A DNA stretch of 64,000 bases from Paenibacillus planticolens (GCF_013141725.1 NZ_WHNZ01000048.1:1-64000), one strand, 5' to 3'; counted from the stretch's first letter, positions 26,705 through 36,038 are shown. Notes: a model not told the origin generated them from the sequence alone. Numbers and translations: made by a program.

Positions 26705-29700
26705 ATGAATGAAATTATGCGTAATGAAGGCCGTTTTCAAGATCTACTAGGAATCGAACATGACAGTTGCGGAATTATTTGTATTATTGAAAAAAACGGT
26801 CATCCTACCCGTGAAAACATCCAAAAGACGATTGATGCCCTTGTAAAAATGGAACATCGCTCCGGATTTATTAACGGCGAAGGCGACGGCTGTGGTATTT
26901 TAACTGACATCCCACGCGCCCTTTGGGAAAAGAAATTAACAGACGCTGGTTTGGACGGCAAGCTTGCCTACGATAACCGTTTTTCTGTCGGGCATATCTT
27001 TGTTCCGCGCAAACTTGACCTGACCGTTACCGAGATTCAGAATGGCATCCGTGAGCTGTTTGCCTCCCACGATGTGTCCATCATTCTCGAGCAGGAAAAC
27101 CAAGTCGATAGCCATGTCCTTGGTCCTAACGGATTAAACGATGAGCCCACTTTCTGGCAAATTGCTGCTATCAGCAACAGAACGGAAGGCCAAGTGGCTG
27201 ATCACCTTTTTGAACTGCATATTGCCATCGAAGACCGTTACAACGTTCATGTTGCAACACTAAGTAATGTAACTTCTGCCTACAAGGTATTGGGTGCAGC
27301 AAGCATTCTGCCTAAGTATTTCAACGATACACGCGATCCGCTTTTCGCTTCCCAAGTCACTATTGGTCACAACCGTTATTCCACCAACACACTATCCAGC
27401 TTTTTCCGCGTTCAACCGTTCTCCCTGCTAGGGCACAATGGTGAAATCAATACTGTTAAGAAACTTCGTATCGAAGCTGACATGGTCGGCGTACCGCTTG
27501 TTAGCGGCGGTTCTGACTCCCAGGACATGAACAGAACGATTGAAACGTTCATTCACCGTTTTGGCTTATCCCTTTTCGAAGCCATGGAAATGGTTTTCCC
27601 TCCTATTATTAATGAAATGAAACAATTCCGTCCTGAACTTCAAGATCTGTATGTTTATTACCGCCAAGTATGGGGCCACTTCGCACAAGGTCCTGCAGGT
27701 ATCGTTTCCCGTTACGGCAACGAATGTATTTTCAGCGTAGATGCGCTAGGTCTTCGTCCGGTTTGGATGGTTGAGAGCGATTCTTCCTTGTACTTCTCTT
27801 CCGAGCAAGGTGTCATTACGGTAGGCGAAATGGTTGCCGATCCGAAACCTATCGCACCAGGCGAGAAAGTCGGCGTTGTGCTGACACCGGGTGAGCATGT
27901 CCAAGTTATTCCTTACCATGAAGTACAAACTTTAGTGTATGAGCGCGCAAGCAAACGTCTGAATATTAGCGGTCTTCGCAAATATCTGAATCCTGCAAAA
28001 ACGGATACGCAAGCTGAGCTCAATGAAAATATGGTAGCAACAGATCAATTGTACAGTGCATTTGGTTGGGATCGCGACGGAATTTCCCATATCGAAACGA
28101 TGTCTGAAACTGGCGCCGAGCCAATTCGCTCCCTGGGCCACGACTCGCCTCACGCAGCAATTGCTTGGGAACGTCAAAATGTGCCTGACTTCATTAAAGA
28201 GAGCGTTGCGGTTGTTACGAATCCGGCGATTGACCGTGACCGTGAAATGGAGCATTTCTCCACTCGTGTTATTGCAGGTGCGCGCACGCCCGTGTACTCA
28301 CAGGTTGATGGAAACCTGCGTCTTGAGCTTCTGGCTCCGCTTGTACTCGAAGGTACGAACGGCGTAGACAGCGAAGAGCATCTGTCCCAGCCTTCCTTTG
28401 AGCAATTAGTTGCTTTGTTCCGTGCGCAAGGTGAGAATGCGGTGGCTGTGCTTTCCACGACCTTCGCAAGAGGAACGTCTCTGAGCGCAGGTCTGGACGC
28501 TTTGGCCGCTGACGCTATTGCCGCTGCCCGTGCTGGCGCTGCACTCATCGTTCTTGACGATGCGGAAGCTCATCAGAACGATCGTTTGTGGCTTGAGCCT
28601 CACTTAGTCGTATCCAAAATCGATATCGCGCTGCGTGCAGAAAAGCTGACTTTCGGCGATAACCTGCGCCGTCACGTTACATTGGTCCTGCGTTCGGCTG
28701 CTATTCGCAACCTGCATGATATCGCTGTAGCCTGCGGTCTAGGCGCAGATGTCATTTCACCTTACCTGCTGTTCTCTACGGCTTCTGATAAAGAAGGCAA
28801 TGCGGCAGCAGCACGCAAAGTATATACAGCTCTGACCAAAGGTCTGGAGAAAGTGATCTCCACGATCGGTACGCATGAGCTTCGCGGCTATACACGTTTC
28901 TTCTCCTCCATCGGCTTCCATCCGGAAGTGGCTGAGGTGCTGGATATCGTGAACTACCTCGGCAGCGAAAAAGCCGGAACCGGCTTTGCCCAGCTTGAAG
29001 TGGAAGCGGAAGCTCGTTACAACGACTTCACCAATCCGAAGGCGAAAGCAGCGAAAAACTTCCGTTTCTTCCAACGTATGTGGAAAGCATTAGGCGATGC
29101 CGCTTCGGGGGCTGCTTCTTATGAAGACTACCGCGACAAGCTGCGTGAAGAAGAGAAGAAAAACCCGATTTCCATTCGTCATATCGCTGGATTCAATGTC
29201 GAGAAAGCGCTGGCCGACGGCCGCAAGCCGCTTGATCCATCGAAGGTTGATATCTCCATTGGCGATCATTCCTTGCCGATGCTGATTTCTTCCATGTCCT
29301 TCGGTTCACAGAACGAAACAGCTTTCCGTGCCTACGCTGAAGCCGGCGAACGCCTGAACATGGTCACCATGAACGGCGAGGGCGGAGAGATCAAAGATAT
29401 GCTTGGACGTTACAAAAAAACGCGCGGCGCGCAAGTCGCATCCGGACGTTTCGGGGTTAACGTAGAACTTGCTAACGCAGTAGCATTCCTTGAAATCAAA
29501 ATCGGTCAAGGCGCTAAACCGGGCGAAGGCGGTCACTTGCCAGGTTCCAAAGTTACGGCCAAAATTGCGGCAGCCCGTAACGCGACAATCGGTTCCGACT
29601 TGATCTCCCCTTCGAATAACCATGATATTTATTCGATCGAGGATTTGGCCCAAATCATCTCCGAGTTGAAAGAAGCAAGCGGTCGTAAAGCCAAAATCAT

Positions 29701-31255
29701 CGTAAAAATCCCTGTCGTACCGGGTATCGGTACAATTGCGGTTGGTGTTGCCAAAGCAGGCGCTGACGTTATTACCCTTTCCGGTTTCGACGGCGGTACA
29801 GGTGCGGCTCGTATCCACTCCTTGACACACGTAGGTCTTCCTACCGAAATCGGTACGAAACTTGCTCACGTTGCTCTGATCGAAGCCGGTCTTCGCCACC
29901 GTGTAGAACTGTGGTCCGATGGCGGTCTGAAATCAGGTGCGGATGTTGTTAAAATGGTTATGCTCGGTGCGAACCGCGCAGGCTTCGGAAGTATCGCTAT
30001 GCAATCGATCGGTTGTACAACTTGCCGCGGCTGTCACTTGGACACTTGCCACGTAGGTATCGCAACCCAAATCGATTCCATGGAAGAAGCAGAAGAAAAA
30101 GGTCTTCGCCGTTTCGTACCTCGTCAATTCGACGTAGCCGTAGACAGCTTGGTTCGTTTGTTCGGCGGTATTGGCGAAGAAGTGCGTGAAGTTGTTGCAT
30201 CCCTTGGATTCACAAGCTTGCAGGATCTTGTAGGCCGTTCTGACCTGCTTGAGCAAGTTAGCCACTTGGATCGCATTGATCTGTCTGACATTCTTCGTCC
30301 GGCTCCGCTTCAGTTCATTTCTGACGCTGAAAGAGCCATGGAAGAAGCAGCGGTATCCTCTGATATCCGTATCGCGGCTGGCGCAGAAGGTCTTGAATTC
30401 TTCCCAGAATCCTTGGCGCTTGATGCTCCGATCGTTCGCAATTGGTCCAAAGTGGATGCAGAGTCCCGTATTCTTGGAACTCGTTACTCCAGCCATCGCG
30501 TAAGAGACCGTTTCGACGGCAGCTACGATGAACTGCCAGCTATCGCTCTGAACCTCATTGACGGTTCTGTTCCGGGTAACGGCTTGGCTGCATTCAATGC
30601 CCGCGGCGTTGACATCACTGTTCAAGGTGGTGCCGAGGATGGTCTTGGTAAAATGGCGTTCGGCGGTAAAGTGGCCATCGTGAAAGCACTTGGCAAAAAC
30701 AACACCTTCATCAACGGCAGCGTCGGTAAATCGTTCGGTTACGGCGCACAAAAAGGTTTGTTCTTGATTCAAGGCAGTGCAGATACGCGCGCTTGTATCC
30801 GTTTCTCGGGTGCAGACGTCGTATTCGGCGGCGAAATCACTACGCCTCTCCGAGATGAGCTTGGCGGATTGGCTGCTCGTGCGAACCTCAAAGGCTTCGC
30901 GTTCGAGTACATGACCAACGGTCGTGCCGTTGTTATGGGCGATCCGGGTCCATGGATTTGTGCAGGGATGACAGGTGGCGTGATCTACCAGCGCCTTGTA
31001 CCTGAAATGGGTCTGGATCAAGCAGCTATCGAACGTCGTATCGCTAAGGGCGCTAAAGTTAAAATCGAGTCCATTGGCGTACAAAGTAAAAAAGACCTCA
31101 CAGAACTGCTGAGCGCTTACCGCACAGAGCTTGCTAACTCCGGTCAACCGGAAGCAGCGGCTAAAATCGACGGTCTGCTAAGCAATCTGGAAACTAATTT
31201 CATCCGTATTTCTCCGGTTAATATGCAAGCTGATCAATCCGTCGCTACGGAATAG
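26705..31255 (+). CDS. gltB: Glutamate synthase (NADPH), large subunit
   Basis: Forms two glutamates from glutamine and 2-oxoglutarate with a small electron-transfer subunit (not in this window). The 1516-residue protein has the Ntn-type glutaminase domain with nucleophile Cys in EHDSCGI, a central domain, the FMN-binding synthase domain (about 810-1190) with SFGSQNETAFRAYAEA and PGEGGHLPG, 3Fe-4S cysteines in GCTTCRGCHLDTC (about 1103-1115), and a C-terminal GXGXG helix. With ATG 26705 the nucleophile is residue 22, as in Bacillus subtilis GltA; the in-frame ATG 26672 would make the propeptide 11 residues longer and lacks well-spaced signals. Confidence 0.95.
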   Translation: MNEIMRNEGRFQDLLGIEHDSCGIICIIEKNGHPTRENIQKTIDALVKMEHRSGFINGEGDGCGILTDIPRALWEKKLTDAGLDGKLAYDNRFSVGHIFVPRKLDLTVTEIQNGIRELFASHDVSIILEQENQVDSHVLGPNGLNDEPTFWQIAAISNRTEGQVADHLFELHIAIEDRYNVHVATLSNVTSAYKVLGAASILPKYFNDTRDPLFASQVTIGHNRYSTNTLSSFFRVQPFSLLGHNGEINTVKKLRIEADMVGVPLVSGGSDSQDMNRTIETFIHRFGLSLFEAMEMVFPPIINEMKQFRPELQDLYVYYRQVWGHFAQGPAGIVSRYGNECIFSVDALGLRPVWMVESDSSLYFSSEQGVITVGEMVADPKPIAPGEKVGVVLTPGEHVQVIPYHEVQTLVYERASKRLNISGLRKYLNPAKTDTQAELNENMVATDQLYSAFGWDRDGISHIETMSETGAEPIRSLGHDSPHAAIAWERQNVPDFIKESVAVVTNPAIDRDREMEHFSTRVIAGARTPVYSQVDGNLRLELLAPLVLEGTNGVDSEEHLSQPSFEQLVALFRAQGENAVAVLSTTFARGTSLSAGLDALAADAIAAARAGAALIVLDDAEAHQNDRLWLEPHLVVSKIDIALRAEKLTFGDNLRRHVTLVLRSAAIRNLHDIAVACGLGADVISPYLLFSTASDKEGNAAAARKVYTALTKGLEKVISTIGTHELRGYTRFFSSIGFHPEVAEVLDIVNYLGSEKAGTGFAQLEVEAEARYNDFTNPKAKAAKNFRFFQRMWKALGDAASGAASYEDYRDKLREEEKKNPISIRHIAGFNVEKALADGRKPLDPSKVDISIGDHSLPMLISSMSFGSQNETAFRAYAEAGERLNMVTMNGEGGEIKDMLGRYKKTRGAQVASGRFGVNVELANAVAFLEIKIGQGAKPGEGGHLPGSKVTAKIAAARNATIGSDLISPSNNHDIYSIEDLAQIISELKEASGRKAKIIVKIPVVPGIGTIAVGVAKAGADVITLSGFDGGTGAARIHSLTHVGLPTEIGTKLAHVALIEAGLRHRVELWSDGGLKSGADVVKMVMLGANRAGFGSIAMQSIGCTTCRGCHLDTCHVGIATQIDSMEEAEEKGLRRFVPRQFDVAVDSLVRLFGGIGEEVREVVASLGFTSLQDLVGRSDLLEQVSHLDRIDLSDILRPAPLQFISDAERAMEEAAVSSDIRIAAGAEGLEFFPESLALDAPIVRNWSKVDAESRILGTRYSSHRVRDRFDGSYDELPAIALNLIDGSVPGNGLAAFNARGVDITVQGGAEDGLGKMAFGGKVAIVKALGKNNTFINGSVGKSFGYGAQKGLFLIQGSADTRACIRFSGADVVFGGEITTPLRDELGGLAARANLKGFAFEYMTNGRAVVMGDPGPWICAGMTGGVIYQRLVPEMGLDQAAIERRIAKGAKVKIESIGVQSKKDLTELLSAYRTELANSGQPEAAAKIDGLLSNLETNFIRISPVNMQADQSVATE

Positions 31256-31265
31256 ATCAAATGAA

Positions 31266-31316
31266 GAAGCTGTCCCAGAAGTCATCGCAGATGACGGAGG
31301 GGCAGCTTTTTGTTTT
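31266..31316 (+). terminator. Terminator of gltB
   Basis: AAGCTGTCCC pairs with GGGGCAGCTT (one wobble), with an inner GTCATC/GATGAC stem, followed by a T-rich run. Confidence 0.88.
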
Positions 31317-31422
31317 ATGGTTTGTGGGGAAGGGAACCACAAATAGCCTTGCATAAAAGGGACGTCCAAATCACACTTTATTAGAGCAACACCCATCCGC
31401 ATACCATAGGAGGTTTTGTGCT

Positions 31423-31548
31423 ATGAGCCAATCGAAACGCCGCGAAGAAGCTGCATGGAAAAGCCGCAAACAAGCTAGACATCCACATGGTAAGGTGAAG
31501 TCTCTGGCCGAATTCGCCAGTGAGTACGACGCGGGACAAAACAAGTAA
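31423..31548 (+). CDS. Small basic protein, 41 residues, unknown function
   Basis: An uninterrupted ORF with an excellent ribosome binding site, AGGAGG 9 nt before the ATG, encoding a hydrophilic, Lys/Arg-rich peptide that starts MSQSKRREEAAWKSRK and ends EYDAGQNK. There is no membrane segment or cysteine. The separate terminator-like hairpin just downstream supports an independent transcript. I do not recognise the family. It could be a small sporulation or nucleic-acid-binding protein, but that is only a guess from its charge. Confidence 0.6.
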   Translation: MSQSKRREEAAWKSRKQARHPHGKVKSLAEFASEYDAGQNK

Positions 31549-31585
31549 CGAAGGTACCTCCCTCCAACGTTCAATGAGGGACCAA

Positions 31586-31633
31586 CTCAAAGAACCCGTT
31601 GATCGCATATATGTGATCTTCGGGTTCTTTGAG
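31586..31633 (+). terminator. Hairpin after the small ORF, probable terminator
   Basis: CTCAAAGAACCCG (31586-31598) pairs perfectly with CGGGTTCTTTGAG (31621-31633), with an inner GATC/GATC stem. The T-run is short, so termination strength is uncertain. Confidence 0.6.
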
Positions 31634-31674
31634 TTTGGGGGAGTCTCAGGCACAACTTCCCCCTTCCCAGCGCA

Positions 31675-31857
31675 TAACGGACCTGAAAGTCGCTATTGCG
31701 GCCAAAATGCTCCATATCAGATCCTTATGGACACGAGCGCCTTTATTTCCTCTTCAGAGAAGCTTGGCGCCATCCAATATGGCCAATAAAGGCTGCAGTG
31801 TCCGTTACAACTTCATCGGCTAACTGTTGTCACAAATAGCTCCATCTGTGTCCATTA
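31675..31857. repeat. Four-tag dispersed repeat, copy E (tags GGAC/GGACAC), reaching into helD
   Basis: Tags: TAACGGAC (31675-31682) and ATGGACAC (31727-31734), then inverted GTCCGTTA (31800-31807) and GTGTCCAT (31848-31855). The GGAC/GTCC cores are spaced 50, 71 and 50 bp, identical to copy D. CGCTATT follows the first tag and AAATAGC precedes the last. The last tag lies inside the 3' end of helD. Confidence 0.8.
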
Positions 31858-34237
31858 GCACATACGTCTCCTCCTGCTGACTCGTTATAAACCGGCACGG
31901 GTCGCCGAGCGCGAAGATGCACAATTCGTGCATCGCCCGGGTGCAAGCGGTGTAAAACAGCTTGCGCTCGTTTTCATGGCCGTACTGATGATGGGAACCA
32001 TCATAGATGAGTACGGCATCGAATTCCACCCCCTTCGCGAGATACGAAGGGATGACGAGCACGCCCGACTCGAAGGTCGGGCTATGTTTGGTGATGCGCC
32101 CCAGCGGTACCTCCAGCAGGGGCGCAAGGGCTTGATGCGCGAGCTCGCTCTCGCTCGCGGTCTTGGTAATGATCGCGATGGAGGCATAGCCCTCGCCCAG
32201 CAGCCGCGCCACTTCGGCTGCCAAGAGGCTATGCAGCGATCCGCGATCGCTGGCTTTTACCACCCGCGGCAAAGCGCCGGCGCGGGTGAAGGGCTCTATG
32301 GCATCGCCGCCGGGCACGATGCCGCGGGTGAACTCCACGATCTCGCGCGTGGAGCGGTAACTGCGGAACAAACGGATGACTTCCGTTTGTTCCGGCCCAT
32401 ACAAAGCGGCGATCGGATCGATTTCGCTGTACGCGGAAGCGTGCGAATAGATCGCCTGGCCCAGATCTCCGAGCGCTGTCATGCGGCAGCGTGGGAACAG
32501 CCGTTTCAGATAAGCCAGCTGAAACGGAGAGTAGTCCTGCGCCTCGTCAATAATGACATGGCGCACGGAAGCGTTCGTCTGGAAGCCGCAGACGGCTTCC
32601 ATCAAATAAAGGAACGGCGTAGCGTCCTCGTACGGCAGCCTGACCTGTGCCAGCTCCTCCAGCGTCCGCCCGCAGATTTCAGCCCAATAGCGCGGCTTCT
32701 CCGCTATCCGTCCTCCCTCTTCCGCCTCTTTCTCATCGCGAAACAACTGCCCATAAAGACCAGTCAGATCAACGAACTTAAACTGTTTTACCCAACTACG
32801 AACAGGTTTTAAGTATTCCTTCATAACGATTCGGGCCAGAAGCAGCCTTTCTTGATCATAATCGTCGAATGAAGCTCCCAGACCGCCTTCCATTTTGAGC
32901 AGCCGCAAGTAAGCACGATGATAGTCCTCGCTGCTGAGGAGTTCAATCTCCTCGTCCACCCAGGCTTCTTCCATTTCAAGCTCCGCAAAGTTCTCAAGCT
33001 GCTCCACTATCCACTCTTTCATCAATACCAAACGATTCGGCAGCCGAATGGATGCATCATAACTATAAAAGCGTTCCGCCAAACGGGCCGCGCTAAGCAC
33101 TTCTTTTTCCCGAAAATGGACAGGATTAAACAGCATCCCCGTGTGTTCCAGCTGCTTTTTATAAGCTTCAATAACGGTAAGAAAAGCAGTTGAAGATTTA
33201 TAGTAAATTCCGCTCAAACGAGCCTCATAAGCCTCTTCAGTCACAGGCGTTCCTTCGGACTCACTGGAAGAGCTGCCCCTCATCAAAATATATTCCAACT
33301 GCGTGAAAGAATCCTCCACCTCAAACATCTCGCCCAAACGATGCTCCAGATAAGCCTGGTAGGTCGTTTGCTGCATATTTTCTTCGCCTAACTCCGGCAG
33401 CACCGTGGACACATAATGATTAAAAAGCGGGTTTGGCGAAAACAAAACCATCTGATCGGAGCTCAGCTTATCCCGGTGTTTATAAAGAAGGTACGCGACT
33501 CTTTGCAGAGCGGCCGACGTTTTACCGCTGCCAGCAGCGCCCTGCACAATTAACATGTGTGCGTTGTCGTTGCGAATGATGCGGTTTTGTTCTTTTTGAA
33601 TAGTCGCTACGATCGTCTTCATTTGTGCATCTGAGCTCCGGCTTAGCACTTGCTTCAGCAATTCATCCCCAATTGTCACTCCGGTATCAAACATGAGGTG
33701 AATTTGACGGTCACGAATCACATATTGACGCTTCAAAACCATCTGCCCTTCTACGGTGCCATTCAGTGTAGTAAAGGCTACTTCTCCCGGCGCAAAATCG
33801 TAATACAAGCTGGAAATGGGAGCACGCCAATCGTAAACAAGATACTGGCCTTCTTCCTCATCCAGAAAAGAAGCAATGCCCAAATATACAGCCTCTTCTG
33901 TCCGCTCACCGCGTTCAATGAAATCAATTCGGCCAAAATAAGGAGAGTGAACGAGCCTTCGCAGCTTGCCTAAAGCTTTTGCCGCTTGTCGATAGGTTCG
34001 TTCCCTCTCAGAGAGCACTTCTGCTTGCTGCCTCATACTCGCAATGGATTCCACCGCATCTTCCGTCGTACTCATATCCATCGTCACTTCGTCCCAATAA
34101 TGTTTGCGAATCTCCGTAACGTCGGATTGAACCAGGCCAGCCTGCTCTTCCAACTCTGCTATTTTGACCGATATCTTTGCTGTTACTTCCTGCACTCTTT
34201 GCTTTTCTGCTGCCCATGCTTGATCTGATAGACTCAT
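31820..34237 (-). CDS. helD: HelD-like superfamily 1 helicase-related ATPase (RNA polymerase recycling factor)
   Basis: An 805-residue UvrD-like ATPase. HelD binds RNA polymerase and releases it from stalled or terminated complexes. A charged N-terminal region (residues 1-90) forms the predicted coiled-coil arm; Walker A GAAGSGKTSAALQ is near residue 237, IDEAQDYSPFQ (Walker B) near 560, and the late motif SYLAKGVEFDAVLIYD near 735. The last dozen codons (MDTDGAICDNS) overlap repeat copy E and look repeat-derived, so the native C terminus may have been replaced. Monocistronic. Confidence 0.88.
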   Translation of the reverse strand: MSLSDQAWAAEKQRVQEVTAKISVKIAELEEQAGLVQSDVTEIRKHYWDEVTMDMSTTEDAVESIASMRQQAEVLSERERTYRQAAKALGKLRRLVHSPYFGRIDFIERGERTEEAVYLGIASFLDEEEGQYLVYDWRAPISSLYYDFAPGEVAFTTLNGTVEGQMVLKRQYVIRDRQIHLMFDTGVTIGDELLKQVLSRSSDAQMKTIVATIQKEQNRIIRNDNAHMLIVQGAAGSGKTSAALQRVAYLLYKHRDKLSSDQMVLFSPNPLFNHYVSTVLPELGEENMQQTTYQAYLEHRLGEMFEVEDSFTQLEYILMRGSSSSESEGTPVTEEAYEARLSGIYYKSSTAFLTVIEAYKKQLEHTGMLFNPVHFREKEVLSAARLAERFYSYDASIRLPNRLVLMKEWIVEQLENFAELEMEEAWVDEEIELLSSEDYHRAYLRLLKMEGGLGASFDDYDQERLLLARIVMKEYLKPVRSWVKQFKFVDLTGLYGQLFRDEKEAEEGGRIAEKPRYWAEICGRTLEELAQVRLPYEDATPFLYLMEAVCGFQTNASVRHVIIDEAQDYSPFQLAYLKRLFPRCRMTALGDLGQAIYSHASAYSEIDPIAALYGPEQTEVIRLFRSYRSTREIVEFTRGIVPGGDAIEPFTRAGALPRVVKASDRGSLHSLLAAEVARLLGEGYASIAIITKTASESELAHQALAPLLEVPLGRITKHSPTFESGVLVIPSYLAKGVEFDAVLIYDGSHHQYGHENERKLFYTACTRAMHELCIFALGDPCRFITSQQEETYVLMDTDGAICDNS

Positions 34238-34271
34238 GACAACGCCTCTTTTCTTACCATTTTATAACGAT

Positions 34272-34301
34272 TTGACATGGAGGTTGTTTTGGTGCTATAA
34301 T
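34272..34301 (+). promoter_or_regulatory. Strong SigA-type promoter without an associated gene
   Basis: TTGACA (34272-34277), an 18-bp spacer and TATAAT (34296-34301), both boxes perfect. It points to the plus strand, where the next feature is a terminator about 80 bp downstream. Confidence 0.65.
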
Positions 34302-34307
34302 TATATT

Positions 34308-34412
34308 AGGATAATACTGTTATTTATCCTAAATATTTGAATCAATCTTTATTTTAGCAAGTTTTCCGCCCAAAATCAATAAAAACCCCGAGTCTTTTGA
34401 CCGGGGTTTTAC
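34308..34412 (+). ncRNA. Candidate small RNA of about 105 nt
   Basis: The interval between the perfect promoter at 34272-34301 and the terminator at 34381-34410 has no ORF with a ribosome binding site. The 5' end would carry the inverted repeat TTAGGATAA (34306-34314) and TTATCCTAA (34324-34332). It lies in the gap 34238-34489 between helD and the VOC/DinB gene, both on the opposite strand. The inverted repeat could instead be an operator at the start site. Expression is untested. Confidence 0.4.
34381..34411. terminator. Bidirectional terminator
   Basis: AAAACCCCG and CGGGGTTTT flank an 11-nt loop with A and T tracts on both sides. On the minus strand it serves the VOC/DinB gene; on the plus strand it would end the candidate small RNA. 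Confidence 0.85.
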
Positions 34413-34489
34413 TGCGTTATTTTGCAACTTGGATTCTGGGGGTTAATTTCTCGTTGCAGGTTCTTAGTCCAGTTCTTGCTTCCAGCCTC

Positions 34490-35371
34490 TCAACAACCAT
34501 GCTGCTCCCGAATGAGCTGCACAGCTCGGATATGATGCTTCGCATGACCCGCCATCATTTTCAGCAATTTGGCAACGGACTCTTCGCGGTCCCTCGTGAT
34601 GACGGTCCTCTCGAGGGCATCCGGCAAATGTTCGCACAATCCAAGGATATGCTGCCGCATAGCGCGGAAGAGCTGTACTTCCGGATGAATCGGCCGATTG
34701 CGGTAATTCAGCCCTGTGCTCCAATCATCCTGCGAAAAGCTATTGCCTTGATAAGTGCGGCCCGGCTCTGCCAAAGCGAATTTCACTTTATGCATCGTGA
34801 CCATTTCTAAGTCGATCAGATGCAGGACCTGTTCGCGAATAGACCATTTGCCCGGGGCCTGCGATAAGCTCAGCTGCTCCTCCGTCAAGCCGGCTACTGC
34901 ACTTTCCAGCTCATCGGCTCCAGCCGCATACATCGCAACAATCTCAGCAGGGGCAGCGGTTAACTCCTCCCAATACACAAACGTATATTCATCGCTATCG
35001 GGAACAAAAAGCTTCCGAATATGTCCGGGGTCCTCTTCTTTCCGCAGCCCATTGCAGCCCTTGGCTTGCAAGCTTTGCTCCACATCGTTCACCGAGGATA
35101 CGCCGACGTAGATAAGATCTCCCGCTTTTGGCGAGGAGTATTTAGGCTGCAGCCAGTGCGATAGTTGCATCTCCTGCACTTCCGTCTCCGGCTGAACAGA
35201 GGGATTTCGCTGTATCAATAAAACGTTATAGTCCATGACGATTCTCAGAAGCGCAGCTGGACCGGACGCTGCTCTTTCGAGCAGCTCCCAGTCCAGCTGT
35301 TTCGTATAAAACGCAATCGATGCCTGAAGATCATCTACCTGCAGCAGCAGCTTCGCCCCGCTATGTGCCAT
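34490..35371 (-). CDS. Fusion protein: VOC (glyoxalase-like) domain plus DinB-like domain
   Basis: A 293-residue protein with an N-terminal vicinal-oxygen-chelate domain (about residues 5-130; AKLLLQVDDLQASIAFYTKQL start) and a C-terminal DinB-type four-helix bundle (about 140-290). The bundle contains WSIREQVLHLIDLE and HAKHHIRAVQLI, the His positions of putative metal sites. ATG 35371 begins 4 nt after the eda stop, so it is probably in the kdgK-eda operon; an alternative TTG overlaps eda. VOC-DinB fusions are rare and no reaction is known. A thiol-dependent detoxification role is a family-level guess. Confidence 0.75.
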   Translation of the reverse strand: MAHSGAKLLLQVDDLQASIAFYTKQLDWELLERAASGPAALLRIVMDYNVLLIQRNPSVQPETEVQEMQLSHWLQPKYSSPKAGDLIYVGVSSVNDVEQSLQAKGCNGLRKEEDPGHIRKLFVPDSDEYTFVYWEELTAAPAEIVAMYAAGADELESAVAGLTEEQLSLSQAPGKWSIREQVLHLIDLEMVTMHKVKFALAEPGRTYQGNSFSQDDWSTGLNYRNRPIHPEVQLFRAMRQHILGLCEHLPDALERTVITRDREESVAKLLKMMAGHAKHHIRAVQLIREQHGC

Positions 35372-35375
35372 CGCT

Positions 35376-36038
35376 TTACTTCTTAGCCGCTTGATAGGCC
35401 TCGATATATTGCGCAGCCCGCTTGGCGACAAGGCTGTAATCGCCGGTTTTGACCGCTTCGCTGGTCAAATCAGAACCGATGCCGACGGCAACGGCGCCGG
35501 CGCTGATCCATTCGCCGAGGTTGCTCAGCGAGACCCCGCCGGTTGGCATAATGTTCGCCTGCGGCAGCGGACCTTTAATGGCCTTAATCATCGCCGGCGA
35601 GTAGAGATTGCCTGGGAAGAGCTTCACGATATCGACGCCAAGCTCCAGCGCCGTTTGAATCTCTTGAATCGTCATGCAGCCCGGCATGACGGGCACACGG
35701 TAACGGTTGCAAAGCGCAACCGTGTTCGGGTTAAGCGACGGGCCGACGACGAACTCGGCCCCGCTTAGGATCGCGGCACGCGCTGTCTCCGGGTCAAGGG
35801 CTGTGCCCACCCCGATAATCGCGTACTTGGACGCGTCCTGCGTCGTGCTCGAGTAGCGCTTCGCCAGCTCCTCGATGGCGCGCAGCGCGAATGGCACCGT
35901 CATCGTGACTTCGATGACTTTGATGCCTCCTGCAATGGCTTGATCCGCCATTTCGACGACTTCTTCCGGCGTTTCGCCACGCAGTACGGCAACGACGCCT
36001 TCATTGGATATTTGTTGAACAAGCTTCAATTTTTTCAA
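35376..36038 (-). CDS. eda: 2-dehydro-3-deoxy-phosphogluconate (KDPG) aldolase
   Basis: Cleaves KDPG to pyruvate and glyceraldehyde-3-phosphate. The 220-residue class I aldolase has the catalytic Glu in VIEVTMTVP (near residue 42), the Schiff-base Lys in DIVKLFPGN (near 136), and the phosphate-binding GGVSLSN and GIGSDL blocks. The start is TTG at 36038 after a purine-rich AGGGGAAG. It lies 32 bp downstream of the KDG kinase gene, so the two form the lower branch of ketogluconate/uronate breakdown. No upper-pathway genes are in the window. Confidence 0.93.
   Translation of the reverse strand: MKKLKLVQQISNEGVVAVLRGETPEEVVEMADQAIAGGIKVIEVTMTVPFALRAIEELAKRYSSTTQDASKYAIIGVGTALDPETARAAILSGAEFVVGPSLNPNTVALCNRYRVPVMPGCMTIQEIQTALELGVDIVKLFPGNLYSPAMIKAIKGPLPQANIMPTGGVSLSNLGEWISAGAVAVGIGSDLTSEAVKTGDYSLVAKRAAQYIEAYQAAKK

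Noticed and set aside
29933..31147. 404-codon ORF antisense to gltB
   Set aside because: Cys- and His-rich nonsense composition and no ribosome binding site; produced by the strongly biased codon use of gltB on the other strand.
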